The notes below the pieces were generated by a model, which was not told the DNA's origin, ran no database searches, and saw only the letters and a list, made by a program, of their open reading frames with translations. Shown here one piece after another: positions 44,193-51,784 of a DNA stretch of 51,784 nt. A program made the translations under genes and the position numbers. Origin of the DNA: an uncultured Muribaculaceae bacterium (GTDB lineage: Bacteria; Bacteroidota; Bacteroidia; Bacteroidales; Muribaculaceae); NCBI GenBank assembly GCA_948788915.1, contig CAQFOZ010000011.1, forward strand, positions 1 to 51,784, read 5' to 3'. Position 1 is the first letter of the stretch. The number at the start of each line of letters is the position of its first letter.

Positions 44193-45881
44193 ATGAAAAT
44201 TTCAAGAATTTTGACGGGAGTGCTGTTTTTGTCACTCTCAACAGTTTGTGCATCCGGACAGTCTGTGTTTAAATCAGATTTACCATTCAAGCAAAAGAAG
44301 GGTGCAACTGTAGGTGGTATCGTAGAATGTGACGGTAAGCCGGTAGCCAATGTTAAAGTATCTGACGGGTATGAGATCACGCGCACAGACAAACGCGGTG
44401 CCTATAATCTTGTGTCCAAGAAACAGAATCCACAGGTGTTTGTATGCGTTCCGGCGGGGTATGAGGCAGCAAGAGAGGATGTGGTTCCCCAATTCTGGGC
44501 AGATTTTACAATGCCTGCCGAGAAGTTTGAACGGCATGATTTTAAGCTGAACAAGCGCGATGACAGTCGACATGCTTTTGTGGCAATCACAGATGTGCAC
44601 CTGGCTAACCAACGAAATGATGTCGCAACATTTGAAGAGCGTTGCATGCCCGTGATCAGATATGAAATAGAAAAACTACAGGAAGAGGGTATCCCGGTGT
44701 TTACATTCCATCTTGGCGACGGGAGCTGGGATTCTTATTGGTATGCGAATAATTTCCCTATAGGAAAATTGCGCGATGTCTTTAATTCTGTAAATTATCC
44801 TACGTCCATATTCAATGTGATGGGCAATCATGACAATAACGGTGCGGAAAAGCATAGCCCGACAGTGGATTTTGATGCCGCTCGTCCGTTTATGAAATCA
44901 TTTGGTCCAAGGTATCATTCTTTTGATGCAGGGGGTATCCATTATATGGTACTTGATAATATTGTCTATAAGAATGAGTCTACAGACAAGCCTGTCAGTC
45001 CCGGCATAAATGGTAAAAGAAATTTTATAGAGGAATTTACACCTGAAGAACTTGCCTGGATGCGTAAGGATCTTGCGGATGTGCCCTATAACAAGCCTAT
45101 CATAATAGCTATGCATGCACCGCTTTTCCAGCGTTATGACAAGGATGGCAAGTTCATAAAGAATTCCAAGACGAGGGAGGAGAATATGGCGGAATTCATG
45201 GAGATTCTTGCTCCTTACGAGAAGGTACATACGGTGACGGGACATTCGCACCGGCAAGGAGTTACACGCCTGAATGGTGATAAAGAGCGTGTGGACCACA
45301 ATATAAATGCCAGCAGCGGGTCAACATGGTGGAGTACCGGTTTCGGATATAAAAATATCTGTATGGATGGTAATCCGGCAGGATTTGAGGTGTTTACAGT
45401 GGAAGGGGATGATTTCAAATGGAAACATCGTATGTATGAATATGAGGATGGCCGTCAGTTTATCGCCTGGGATATGAATAAGGTAAAGGATTATTTTAAA
45501 AACAATGCCGAGTATCAGGCCTTTATCAAACTCCGTCCCAAGTGGACAGATTTCAGTGAAGTTCCGGAGAATGAGGTGTGGATCAGTATGACAGCGTATG
45601 ATCCTGCCGGTAAATTACGCGTTACTCAGGAAGGGAAAGAATTGGCGGTAGAGGAATTCAAAGGTATGAATCCGCTGTTTAATGCCACGAACCTAATACA
45701 GCGGTCAGAGTGGCTGAATAATTTTGAGAGCTATAAGAGCAAACAGACCTTCCGGATGTTTAAGGTTAAGGCGACGGATGGGAGCACACCGGTTGTGATA
45801 GAGTATACGGATCCGTTTGGGAATAAATTTACTGAAACATTGAAGAGACCTAAAGCTTTCGGCATTTCCGATATTAAGTGA
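44193..45881 (+). CDS. secreted calcineurin-like phosphoesterase
   Basis: A 562-residue metallophosphoesterase with signal peptide 1-22 (MKISRILTGVLFLSLSTVCASG). It has an N-terminal beta-sandwich region of CarboxypepD/Metallophos_N type (about 38-120). The metal site is complete: D134-x-H136 (AITDVHLANQ), D176 (HLGDGSWD), N212-H213 (MGNHDN), H308 (AMHAPLF), H351-S-H353 (TGHSHRQ). A C-terminal domain (about 395-562) is common in the Bacteroidota subgroup. The substrate is unknown. A phosphomonoester or diester in the periplasm would fit the nearby phosphodiesterase locus. It is transcribed alone. Confidence 0.92.
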   Translation: MKISRILTGVLFLSLSTVCASGQSVFKSDLPFKQKKGATVGGIVECDGKPVANVKVSDGYEITRTDKRGAYNLVSKKQNPQVFVCVPAGYEAAREDVVPQFWADFTMPAEKFERHDFKLNKRDDSRHAFVAITDVHLANQRNDVATFEERCMPVIRYEIEKLQEEGIPVFTFHLGDGSWDSYWYANNFPIGKLRDVFNSVNYPTSIFNVMGNHDNNGAEKHSPTVDFDAARPFMKSFGPRYHSFDAGGIHYMVLDNIVYKNESTDKPVSPGINGKRNFIEEFTPEELAWMRKDLADVPYNKPIIIAMHAPLFQRYDKDGKFIKNSKTREENMAEFMEILAPYEKVHTVTGHSHRQGVTRLNGDKERVDHNINASSGSTWWSTGFGYKNICMDGNPAGFEVFTVEGDDFKWKHRMYEYEDGRQFIAWDMNKVKDYFKNNAEYQAFIKLRPKWTDFSEVPENEVWISMTAYDPAGKLRVTQEGKELAVEEFKGMNPLFNATNLIQRSEWLNNFESYKSKQTFRMFKVKATDGSTPVVIEYTDPFGNKFTETLKRPKAFGISDIK

Positions 45882-45910
45882 AAGGGAAGGGTTTTAGAGA
45901 GGAGGGTGGA

Positions 45911-45944
45911 GCATAATGCTCACTGCGTTCGCATCACAATTATG
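45911..45944. repeat. short 3' intergenic motif, copy 1
   Basis: ATGCTCACTGCGTTCGCATC with flanks closely resembles 51748-51780 (GTGCTCACTTCGTTCGCACC). The end pair changes together (ATGC/GCAT versus GTGC/GCAC), which suggests a small hairpin. Confidence 0.5.
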
Positions 45945-45965
45945 GGTGGCGGACGGAAGGTATAA

Positions 45966-46005
45966 TATAAACAAAGAGAGGCGGGATGGCCTCTCTTTGT
46001 TTATA
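45966..46005. terminator. bidirectional terminator between convergent genes
   Basis: Arms of 17 bp pair perfectly (inner part ACAAAGAGAGGC / GCCTCTCTTTGT) around loop GGGATG. The A/T outer edges suit termination from both strands. Confidence 0.88.
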
Positions 46006-46130
46006 ATAGGGGACTGTTAGGAGGATAATTTTGGGCTATACTGCCTGTATTCTGCCAGGTATATTGCCATGTATATCGCCTTGTATTAAGGAGGGAGGTT
46101 TGTGCGATATGCCCTTATTTCTTGATTGGG

Positions 46131-46988
46131 CTATTTCTTGATTGAGCGGAGCCAGGAGTCAAGTTCGGTTGTGAATTCATGTTTGTAGGGGAATGTGTCA
46201 CGGAATCCGAAACCGTGCCCTCCGGATGGATACATGTGAATTGTGTAAGGGACACCATTCTTCTGCAACGCTTCTACGTAGAGCAGGGAGTTCATAGGGG
46301 GGACTGCAAGGTCGTCGGCTGCCAGGACGATAAATGCCGGTGGCGTGTTCTTGTCCACATGGTTGTAGAGTGTGTATTTTTCGACAAGTTCCTTTGACGG
46401 GTTCTTGCCAAGGAGATGCTCTTTGGTGCCGGGGTGTGTAATCTCTTTCATTGATATTACAGGATATAGGAGTATCTGAAAGTCCGGGCGAGATTCAGGA
46501 CTGTTGTACATAGTAGCACCTGTTGCGGCGAAATGACCACCTGCGGAAGATCCCATAATTCCGATTTCGTTGGAGTTTATGCCATATTTTTTGGCGTTTT
46601 CGCGCATATATTTTATTGCCGCGCGAGCATCTTCCGCCGGAACTTCCCAGTGACCGTTGGGTACGCGGTATTTCAGGATGACGAAGGTTATGCCACGGGT
46701 ATTCATCCAATCGATCATCATTGTGCCTTCGTTGTCGGTGGAGAGGTATTTATAGCCACCACCGGGTGCATCGATTATTGCCTGTCCGTTAGGATTTTTT
46801 GCCGGATATATCCAGAGTTCAGGGTCAGATACTTCGTAAACTTTTGGTCCGTCCCATCTTTCCGGTTTCCCTTCATGTCCGTTTTTTGTGGGAGCTCCGT
46901 CAGGCCAGAGTTTTACTTTTATCGGTTCAGCACCGCTTGCGGAAAGACCTAAGACTGCTGCTGCGAGAATCATCATTATTTTTTTCAT
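46131..46988 (-). CDS. secreted alpha/beta hydrolase (esterase/acetylxylan-esterase type), copy 1
   Basis: A 285-residue serine hydrolase with signal peptide 1-20. The oxyanion region is DAPGGGY (73-79). The nucleophile is S148 in GSSAGG, with acid D226 (AADDLAVP) and base H258 (SGGHGF). This matches the BD-FAE/Aes-like esterases found in many Bacteroidota glycan loci, acting on acyl decorations in the periplasm. It shares its plan with the gene at 47047 and lies 58 bp downstream of it. Confidence 0.88.
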   Translation of the reverse strand: MKKIMMILAAAVLGLSASGAEPIKVKLWPDGAPTKNGHEGKPERWDGPKVYEVSDPELWIYPAKNPNGQAIIDAPGGGYKYLSTDNEGTMMIDWMNTRGITFVILKYRVPNGHWEVPAEDARAAIKYMRENAKKYGINSNEIGIMGSSAGGHFAATGATMYNSPESRPDFQILLYPVISMKEITHPGTKEHLLGKNPSKELVEKYTLYNHVDKNTPPAFIVLAADDLAVPPMNSLLYVEALQKNGVPYTIHMYPSGGHGFGFRDTFPYKHEFTTELDSWLRSIKK

Positions 46989-47046
46989 TTTACAATTATC
47001 TGTATTTGGATTATTTGGATTCGTTTATTGTTTCACAAGTCGCCTG

Positions 47047-47922
47047 TTATTTTACCTGTTCGTTAAGGAAACGCAACAATTCAGACTGGAACTCCAGTTT
47101 GAAAGGATTTGTGTCAAGGTTGCCGTAGCCATGTCCGCCGGCAGGATAAATATGCAGGGTGCAAGGGACATTGTTCTTACCTAATGCCTTAACATATTCC
47201 AGTGAATTGAGGGGATCAACAACCTTGTCATCGCAGGATAGAATTACAAAAGCGGGAGGAGTCATAGGGGTGACCTGATTCTGCAGACAGAATTTCTTAT
47301 AATCCTCTTCTGTGGGGTTAGAACCGAGTAGCCTTCCTGCAGATTTTTTATGAGACAGGGAGTTGGTTATATCCATATATATTACCGGATACATGAGAAT
47401 CTGGAAGTCGGGACGAGTAGCCGGGGAGGAATAAAGTGTAGACAGCATGGCTGCGAAATGTCCGCCGGCAGAGCCGCCCATCACACCAATTTTGTTTGGA
47501 TTGTAGTGGTATTCAGAAGCTTTAGCGCGGAGAATCTCCATAGCACGCTCAGCATCCATCAGGGGAATCTCCTTGTGGCCGTTGGGCATCCGGTATTTAA
47601 GTACGGCGCAGGTGAACCCTTGTGCGCTCAGCCAGTTGGCAAACATTGTTCCTTCTTTCTCTATAACAAGACATTGGTATCCGCCTCCGGGGGTGAGCAT
47701 AATGCATACGCCATTAGGGTTCTTCGCCGGATAAATCCAAAGCTCCGCATTTGCCACATCCATCAGTTTGTATCCATCTTCAATACGTTCGTTCTTCGGG
47801 TCGAAACCATTCTCAACAGGGGCACCATTGGGCCAGAGATTGATCTTGACCGGATTGGCGGCAGAGACGGATAGCGTAAGCGCCGCGGCTGCCATCAGGA
47901 TTAAAGTTTTTAAGGTTTTCAT
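47047..47922 (-). CDS. secreted alpha/beta hydrolase, copy 2
   Basis: A 291-residue paralogue of the 46131 gene, with signal peptide 1-22. Catalytic residues: S151 in GGSAGG, D232 in SCDDKVVDP, H264 in AGGHGY. It begins two bases after the queG stop, so it is cotranscribed with queG, though no functional link to tRNA modification is apparent. The two hydrolases together suggest a deacylase pair. Substrate unknown. Confidence 0.88.
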   Translation of the reverse strand: MKTLKTLILMAAAALTLSVSAANPVKINLWPNGAPVENGFDPKNERIEDGYKLMDVANAELWIYPAKNPNGVCIMLTPGGGYQCLVIEKEGTMFANWLSAQGFTCAVLKYRMPNGHKEIPLMDAERAMEILRAKASEYHYNPNKIGVMGGSAGGHFAAMLSTLYSSPATRPDFQILMYPVIYMDITNSLSHKKSAGRLLGSNPTEEDYKKFCLQNQVTPMTPPAFVILSCDDKVVDPLNSLEYVKALGKNNVPCTLHIYPAGGHGYGNLDTNPFKLEFQSELLRFLNEQVK

Positions 47923-47924
47923 GT

Positions 47925-48848
47925 TCAGTTTGTATATGAGTTAATAATGTTTCGTCTAATGCCGTCGTAGCCGGCACGGAAGAGCGGGGTGTCGCCTAAT
48001 TGTGAGCGAAATCCGGATTCATCCAGTGTTTTGACAGATTCTTTGGTCAGGGAGAGGACTTCAGGGAGAGGACGGAAAATAGAGTGAGGAGCGGGAGAGT
48101 TCCAAGGGCAGACTTCTATGCATCTGTCGCAACCGAAGATGGTGTTTTTACCTTGGGGAGTATTCATTACTTCTGTGCCGATTTTGTCCCATTGCCCACG
48201 GTGCTCGATGGTCAGGTAGCTGATACATCTGCGGCAGTCTATTGTGCCCCCCGGTTGCAAGGCTTTGCCCGGACAAGCCTCCGAGCATCTTGAGCAGTGT
48301 CCGCAATCCTTTTCGAGAGGGGAGTCGGGTTCGAGGGGGAGGCCGGTCAAAATTTCAGCAAGGAAAACACGGCTGCCCACACCGGGCACGATGATCATTC
48401 CGTTGTCGCCACGGAAGCCAATGCCCGATTTTACCGCCCAAAACCGTTCGAGAACCGGAGCCGAGTCGATGCAGATTCTCCAACTGATGTCCTGTCGGTT
48501 TCCGAAAAATTCGCGGAGAGTATTTTTCAACATCTTCCGGATGGATTTATGATAATCGGGATAATATGCGTAGGATGCTACAGTTCCGTGGGTGTTGTTT
48601 CTTTTGACGGCCGGGGTATAGTTGAAAGCCAGCACTATGACGGTCTTAGCCCCCGGGAAGAGGAGGGTCGGGTCGCGTCGGAGGTCAGGATAATTATTCA
48701 TATAGTCCATGCCGGCATTCCGGCCGGAATCTATCCAAGACTGAAAGTGGTTCCATTCTTCATCGGGTACTTTCTCAGCTGTGGCAAAGCCGACAGCGGA
48801 AGCACCGCGTTCAAGGAAAATGGATCTTATTTGCTCTTTAGTAGTCAA
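47925..48848 (-). CDS. queG: epoxyqueuosine reductase
   Basis: QueG carries out the last step of queuosine synthesis on tRNA, using cobalamin and two 4Fe-4S clusters. From a TTG at 48848 (Met-Thr-Thr-Lys-Glu) the protein has 307 residues, near the family size. Reading is open to an ATG at 48998, but that would overlap the divergent transporter gene and add an atypical N-terminus. Seen: D128 (CIDSAPVLER, catalytic acid) and cluster cysteines C182, C185, C188, C192 and C240, C243, C247, with C205 and C208. Confidence 0.92.
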   Translation of the reverse strand: MTTKEQIRSIFLERGASAVGFATAEKVPDEEWNHFQSWIDSGRNAGMDYMNNYPDLRRDPTLLFPGAKTVIVLAFNYTPAVKRNNTHGTVASYAYYPDYHKSIRKMLKNTLREFFGNRQDISWRICIDSAPVLERFWAVKSGIGFRGDNGMIIVPGVGSRVFLAEILTGLPLEPDSPLEKDCGHCSRCSEACPGKALQPGGTIDCRRCISYLTIEHRGQWDKIGTEVMNTPQGKNTIFGCDRCIEVCPWNSPAPHSIFRPLPEVLSLTKESVKTLDESGFRSQLGDTPLFRAGYDGIRRNIINSYTN

Positions 48849-48887
48849 GGGACAGTATGCTAAACTATATTCTGCATCAAGTAAGTA

Positions 48888-48916
48888 CAAAAGTAGGAAA
48901 TTTTTTTGTAAATTTG
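48888..48916. promoter_or_regulatory. divergent -7 boxes between queG and the antiporter gene
   Basis: TACTTTTG on the minus strand (48895-48888) faces queG, and TAAATTTG on the plus strand (48909-48916) faces the transporter. Both match TAnnTTTG. Clear -33 TTTG boxes are not seen. A TAAGTAAGTA-type piece lies at 48878-48893. Confidence 0.45.
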
Positions 48917-48988
48917 TTGCTGAACTACGGGTAAGAAATAAAAAACGGGCGATAATATATATGGAATAATTTTGAACAACATAACAAC

Positions 48989-50368
48989 ATGAACTCATCA
49001 GAAACCTTAAATCCCGGGGAACCTAAAGGGATAGCTCAGAGATTTATCAATTTTTTCAAAATATCAGCGCCTAATTATCAGGCGGAGTCTGATTCTAAAA
49101 GATTTAAACAAGTAAGATGGGCGACATTCCTTTCCGCTACAGTGGCGTACGCCTTGTATTATGTGTGCCGTCTGAGTATGAACATTGTACGAAAGCCGAT
49201 TGTGGACGATGGCTTGTTTAATGAGACACAGCTCGGCATAATAGGCTCGTGCCTGTTTTTTGTGTATGCAGTAGGGAAACTTGCCAATGGCTTTTTAGCT
49301 GACCGTTGCAATGTGCGCCGGTTCATGGCTACAGGTCTTTTGCTGACAGCCCTTGTGAACCTTATTCTCGGTTTCTCGGAGATGTTCATTGTCTTTGCCG
49401 TGTTATGGGGGCTGAACGGCTGGTTTCAATCAATGGGTGCGCCTGCGGGTGTTGTGTCGCTGAACCGCTGGTATGACAATAAAGACCGAGGCACGTTTTA
49501 TGGTTTCTGGAGTGCGAGTCATAATATAGGGGAGGCGATCACATTTATAACGGTGGCAGCTCTTGTCAGCTGGGCAGGATGGCGTTCGGGCATGATAGGC
49601 GCAGGGATAATAGGATTTGCAGGTCTGGCATTGGTGCTGATTTTTATGCGCGATACTCCGCAGTCATGCGGTTTTATGCTTGACCGCAATATGCCGTCGG
49701 ATGCTCCGTCAGCCAAGGCTGAGACAGAAGATTTTAACAAGGCGCAGACGGCGGTTCTGAAAAATCCGGCTATCTGGATTCTTGCTCTCGGCAGTGCTTT
49801 CATGTATATCAGCCGTTATGCGGTCAACTCATGGGGCGTGTTTTATCTGGAGGCGCAGAAGGGTTATTCGAACCTTGATGCGGCGTTTATAATATCAATC
49901 AGTTCTGTATGTGGAATTGTCGGTACGGTTTTTTCAGGTCTTATATCTGATAAGCTTTTCCGGGGTAGCCGTAACGTTCCGGCCTTAGTTGCCGGTTTGC
50001 TCAACACAGCGGCATTAAGTCTCTTTTTACTTGTGCCCGGAGAACATTTCTGGCTCGATGCCACAGCCATGGTGATGTTCGGATTAGGAATAGGCGTATT
50101 AATCTGCTTCCTCGGGGGCTTGATGGCTGTAGACATAGCACCCAAGGCTGCCGCTGGCGCCGCACTCGGGGTCGTAGGTATTGCCAGTTATCTTGGTGCC
50201 GGTCTTCAGGATGTCATGAACGGTATTCTTATAGAGGGGAACAAGACAATAGTCGATGGCGTAGCCCATTACGATTTTACGGTGGTAAACTGGTTCTGGA
50301 TCGGTTCAGCCGCACTTTCGACTTTGCTTACATTGCTTGTGTGGAACGCAAAACACAGCGACAACTAA
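48989..50368 (+). CDS. organophosphate:phosphate antiporter (GlpT/UhpT family)
   Basis: A 459-residue MFS transporter with 12 expected membrane segments. Two arginines that bind phosphate esters in GlpT appear conserved in position: R61 in ALYYVCRLS and R276 in MYISRYAVNSWGVFYL. The N-terminal half (GIIGSCLFFVYAVGKLANGFLADR) is typical of the OPA family. Glycerol-3-phosphate or a hexose phosphate is the likely substrate. Sequence alone does not separate these. It would be a natural uptake route for products of the two phosphodiesterases. Confidence 0.88.
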   Translation: MNSSETLNPGEPKGIAQRFINFFKISAPNYQAESDSKRFKQVRWATFLSATVAYALYYVCRLSMNIVRKPIVDDGLFNETQLGIIGSCLFFVYAVGKLANGFLADRCNVRRFMATGLLLTALVNLILGFSEMFIVFAVLWGLNGWFQSMGAPAGVVSLNRWYDNKDRGTFYGFWSASHNIGEAITFITVAALVSWAGWRSGMIGAGIIGFAGLALVLIFMRDTPQSCGFMLDRNMPSDAPSAKAETEDFNKAQTAVLKNPAIWILALGSAFMYISRYAVNSWGVFYLEAQKGYSNLDAAFIISISSVCGIVGTVFSGLISDKLFRGSRNVPALVAGLLNTAALSLFLLVPGEHFWLDATAMVMFGLGIGVLICFLGGLMAVDIAPKAAAGAALGVVGIASYLGAGLQDVMNGILIEGNKTIVDGVAHYDFTVVNWFWIGSAALSTLLTLLVWNAKHSDN

Positions 50369-50413
50369 AATGTGCTAAATATTATTTGAAAGTATCCTGA
50401 AAACTTATCTATA

Positions 50414-51649
50414 TTGGAAAAAAATATCAGTCTACCGTTTGCACGTCCGTTGTATGTGATGACCAAGCCGGTCAGCTCGATGTGCAATCTGAATTGTAAA
50501 TATTGCTATTATTTAGAGAAGGCGAACCTTTATCGCGACGAGGATAAGGCGGGAAGGTTCACAATGAGTGATGACCTTCTCGAGAAATTTATAGAATCGT
50601 ATATAGAATCGCAGACTTCTCCCGATGTGCTGTTCTGTTGGCACGGCGGAGAGACTCTTATGCGCCCGTTGTCGTTTTATAAGCGGGTTGTGGAGCTGCA
50701 GAAGCGATATGCCCGCGGGCGTCACATTGACAACACACTTCAGACCAATGGTACGCTTCTGACAGATGAGTGGTGTGAGTTTTTCCGCAAGGAGGGGTGG
50801 TTGATCGGAGTGTCTATTGACGGTCCACAGGAGTTTCATGACGAATACCGCAGGAATAAGATGGGTCAGCCCTCATTCCGTAAGGTAATGCAGGGTATAG
50901 ATCTTCTGAAAAAACATGATGTGATGTGGAACGCGTTGGCAGTGATAAACGATTTCAATGCCGATTATCCATTAGATTTCTACAATTTTTTCAAGGAGAT
51001 AGAGTGTAAATATATTCAGTTCACTCCAATTGTAGAACGGATATTCAACCATAAGGACGGGCGCCATTTGGCATCTCCGGTAAACCAGGGTAATGTTCCG
51101 CTTGCCGATTTTTCCGTTAGCCCGGAGCAATGGGGCGAGTTTCTTTGCACACTGTTTGATGAGTGGGTAAAGAAGGATGTCGGTGAATATTTCATACAGA
51201 TATTCGACAGCACACTTGCCAACTGGGTCGGAGAGCAGCCGGGGGTCTGCACTATGGCGCGGACGTGCGGACATGCCGGAGTAATGGAGTATAACGGTGA
51301 TGTGTATAGCTGTGACCACTTTGTGTTTCCGGAGTATAAGCTTGGCAATATACGCACACATACTCTTGTTGAAATGATGTACAGCGAGCGTCAGGAGAAA
51401 TTCGGACAGGCCAAGTATAATTCACTTCCAAGACAATGTAAAGAGTGCGAGTTCCTGTTCGCATGTAATGGAGAGTGTCCGAAAAACCGTTTTGCCGTAA
51501 CGGCTGACGGTGAGCCGGGATTAAACTATCTGTGTTCAGGCTATAAGCGCTTTTTCAGGCATGTGGCGCCCTATATGGAGTTTATGAAGAAGGAGCTTGA
51601 GGCAGGACGGCCGCCGGCCAATGTGATGAAGGCGAATATTACAATCTGA
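50414..51649 (+). CDS. anaerobic sulfatase-maturating radical SAM enzyme (anSME)
   Basis: anSMEs convert an active-site Cys or Ser of sulfatases to formylglycine. The 411 residues start from TTG 50414 (MEKNISLPFARPLYVMTKP), which keeps the usual N-terminus. The radical SAM motif is C24-x3-C28-x2-C31 (CNLNCKYC). A SPASM-type Cys-rich region lies at about 275-385 (CTMARTCG, CDHF, CKECEFLFACNGECPK). It lies 45 bp after the transporter gene. No sulfatase gene is in the window, so the target must be elsewhere. Confidence 0.92.
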   Translation: MEKNISLPFARPLYVMTKPVSSMCNLNCKYCYYLEKANLYRDEDKAGRFTMSDDLLEKFIESYIESQTSPDVLFCWHGGETLMRPLSFYKRVVELQKRYARGRHIDNTLQTNGTLLTDEWCEFFRKEGWLIGVSIDGPQEFHDEYRRNKMGQPSFRKVMQGIDLLKKHDVMWNALAVINDFNADYPLDFYNFFKEIECKYIQFTPIVERIFNHKDGRHLASPVNQGNVPLADFSVSPEQWGEFLCTLFDEWVKKDVGEYFIQIFDSTLANWVGEQPGVCTMARTCGHAGVMEYNGDVYSCDHFVFPEYKLGNIRTHTLVEMMYSERQEKFGQAKYNSLPRQCKECEFLFACNGECPKNRFAVTADGEPGLNYLCSGYKRFFRHVAPYMEFMKKELEAGRPPANVMKANITI

Positions 51650-51665
51650 GAATATTTTGGAGTCA

Positions 51666-51698
51666 AGCGCGTGCCTTATGTTTTTTTAGGCACGCGCT
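51666..51698 (+). terminator. terminator after the anSME gene
   Basis: AGCGCGTGCCT / AGGCACGCGCT, an 11-bp perfect stem with loop TATGTTTTTTT. The T-rich stretch is in the loop, so it is less standard for the plus strand. Confidence 0.75.
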
Positions 51699-51747
51699 CT
51701 TAATTTCGGCTTACGCCTCAACACAGGGGCTGATTCCTTGATACGGG

Positions 51748-51780
51748 GCAATGTGCTCACTTCGTTCGCACCACAATATT
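51748..51780. repeat. short 3' intergenic motif, copy 2
   Basis: GTGCTCACTTCGTTCGCACC followed by ACAATATT, related to 45911-45944. Both lie after the last gene of a transcription unit. Confidence 0.5.
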
Positions 51781-51784
51781 TGAG

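Noticed and set aside
48849..48998. N-terminal extension of queG to ATG 48998
   Set aside because: It would overlap the divergent transporter start and add 50 atypical residues. TTG 48848 gives the family N-terminus.

Overview
The window looks like a chromosomal segment of a Bacteroidota bacterium, most likely order Bacteroidales. The evidence is a SusC/SusD pair beside an ECF sigma/FecR pair, TTTG...TAnnTTTG promoter boxes, little Shine-Dalgarno signal, and a division cluster whose FtsL-like and penicillin-binding proteins have the Bacteroidota form. Many intergenic gaps carry short repeats of a kind common in gut Bacteroidales. A family or genus call (for example Muribaculaceae) would be a guess.

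Layout. 1-4440: 3' half of a tRNA-Arg(CCU), then yceD-rpmF-fabH and the ribosome-assembly GTPases era and der. 4500-6080 (minus): an operon of two FKBP peptidyl-prolyl isomerases and a tiny lipoprotein of 57 residues. 6234-7805 (minus): a secreted orphan protein of 523 residues, followed by a structured non-coding gap. 8475-12315: a secreted C1 (bleomycin-hydrolase-like) peptidase, rsmA, a LexA/CI-like self-cleaving regulator whose promoter overlaps a 52-bp palindrome, and an M15-like lipoprotein. 12603-27827: a complete dcw cluster without mraZ (rsmH-ftsL-ftsI-murE-mraY-murD-ftsW-murG-murC-ftsQ-ftsA-ftsZ), preceded by a tandem repeat that duplicates the rsmH start.

27835-30121 is an accessory island. 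Two related elements with perfect terminal inverted repeats flank two paralogous small secreted proteins and an N-terminally truncated ORF. 30122-32782 holds an rRNA methyltransferase with a long basic tail and a membrane protein. 32803-41809 is a nutrient-uptake locus: ECF sigma factor and FecR anti-sigma (minus), divergent from a SusC receptor with an STN signalling domain, SusD, and two secreted glycerophosphodiester phosphodiesterases. No glycoside hydrolase is present, so the cargo is more likely a glycerophosphodiester than a plain glycan.

41843-44125 holds pdxB and a viroplasmin-type RNase H among G-rich repeats. 44193-51649: a secreted calcineurin-like phosphoesterase; a minus-strand unit of queG and two secreted alpha/beta hydrolases; and, divergent from queG, an organophosphate:phosphate antiporter followed by an anSME-type radical SAM enzyme. 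The antiporter could take up the glycerol-3-phosphate made by the two phosphodiesterases. That link is inferred from function, not from operon structure.
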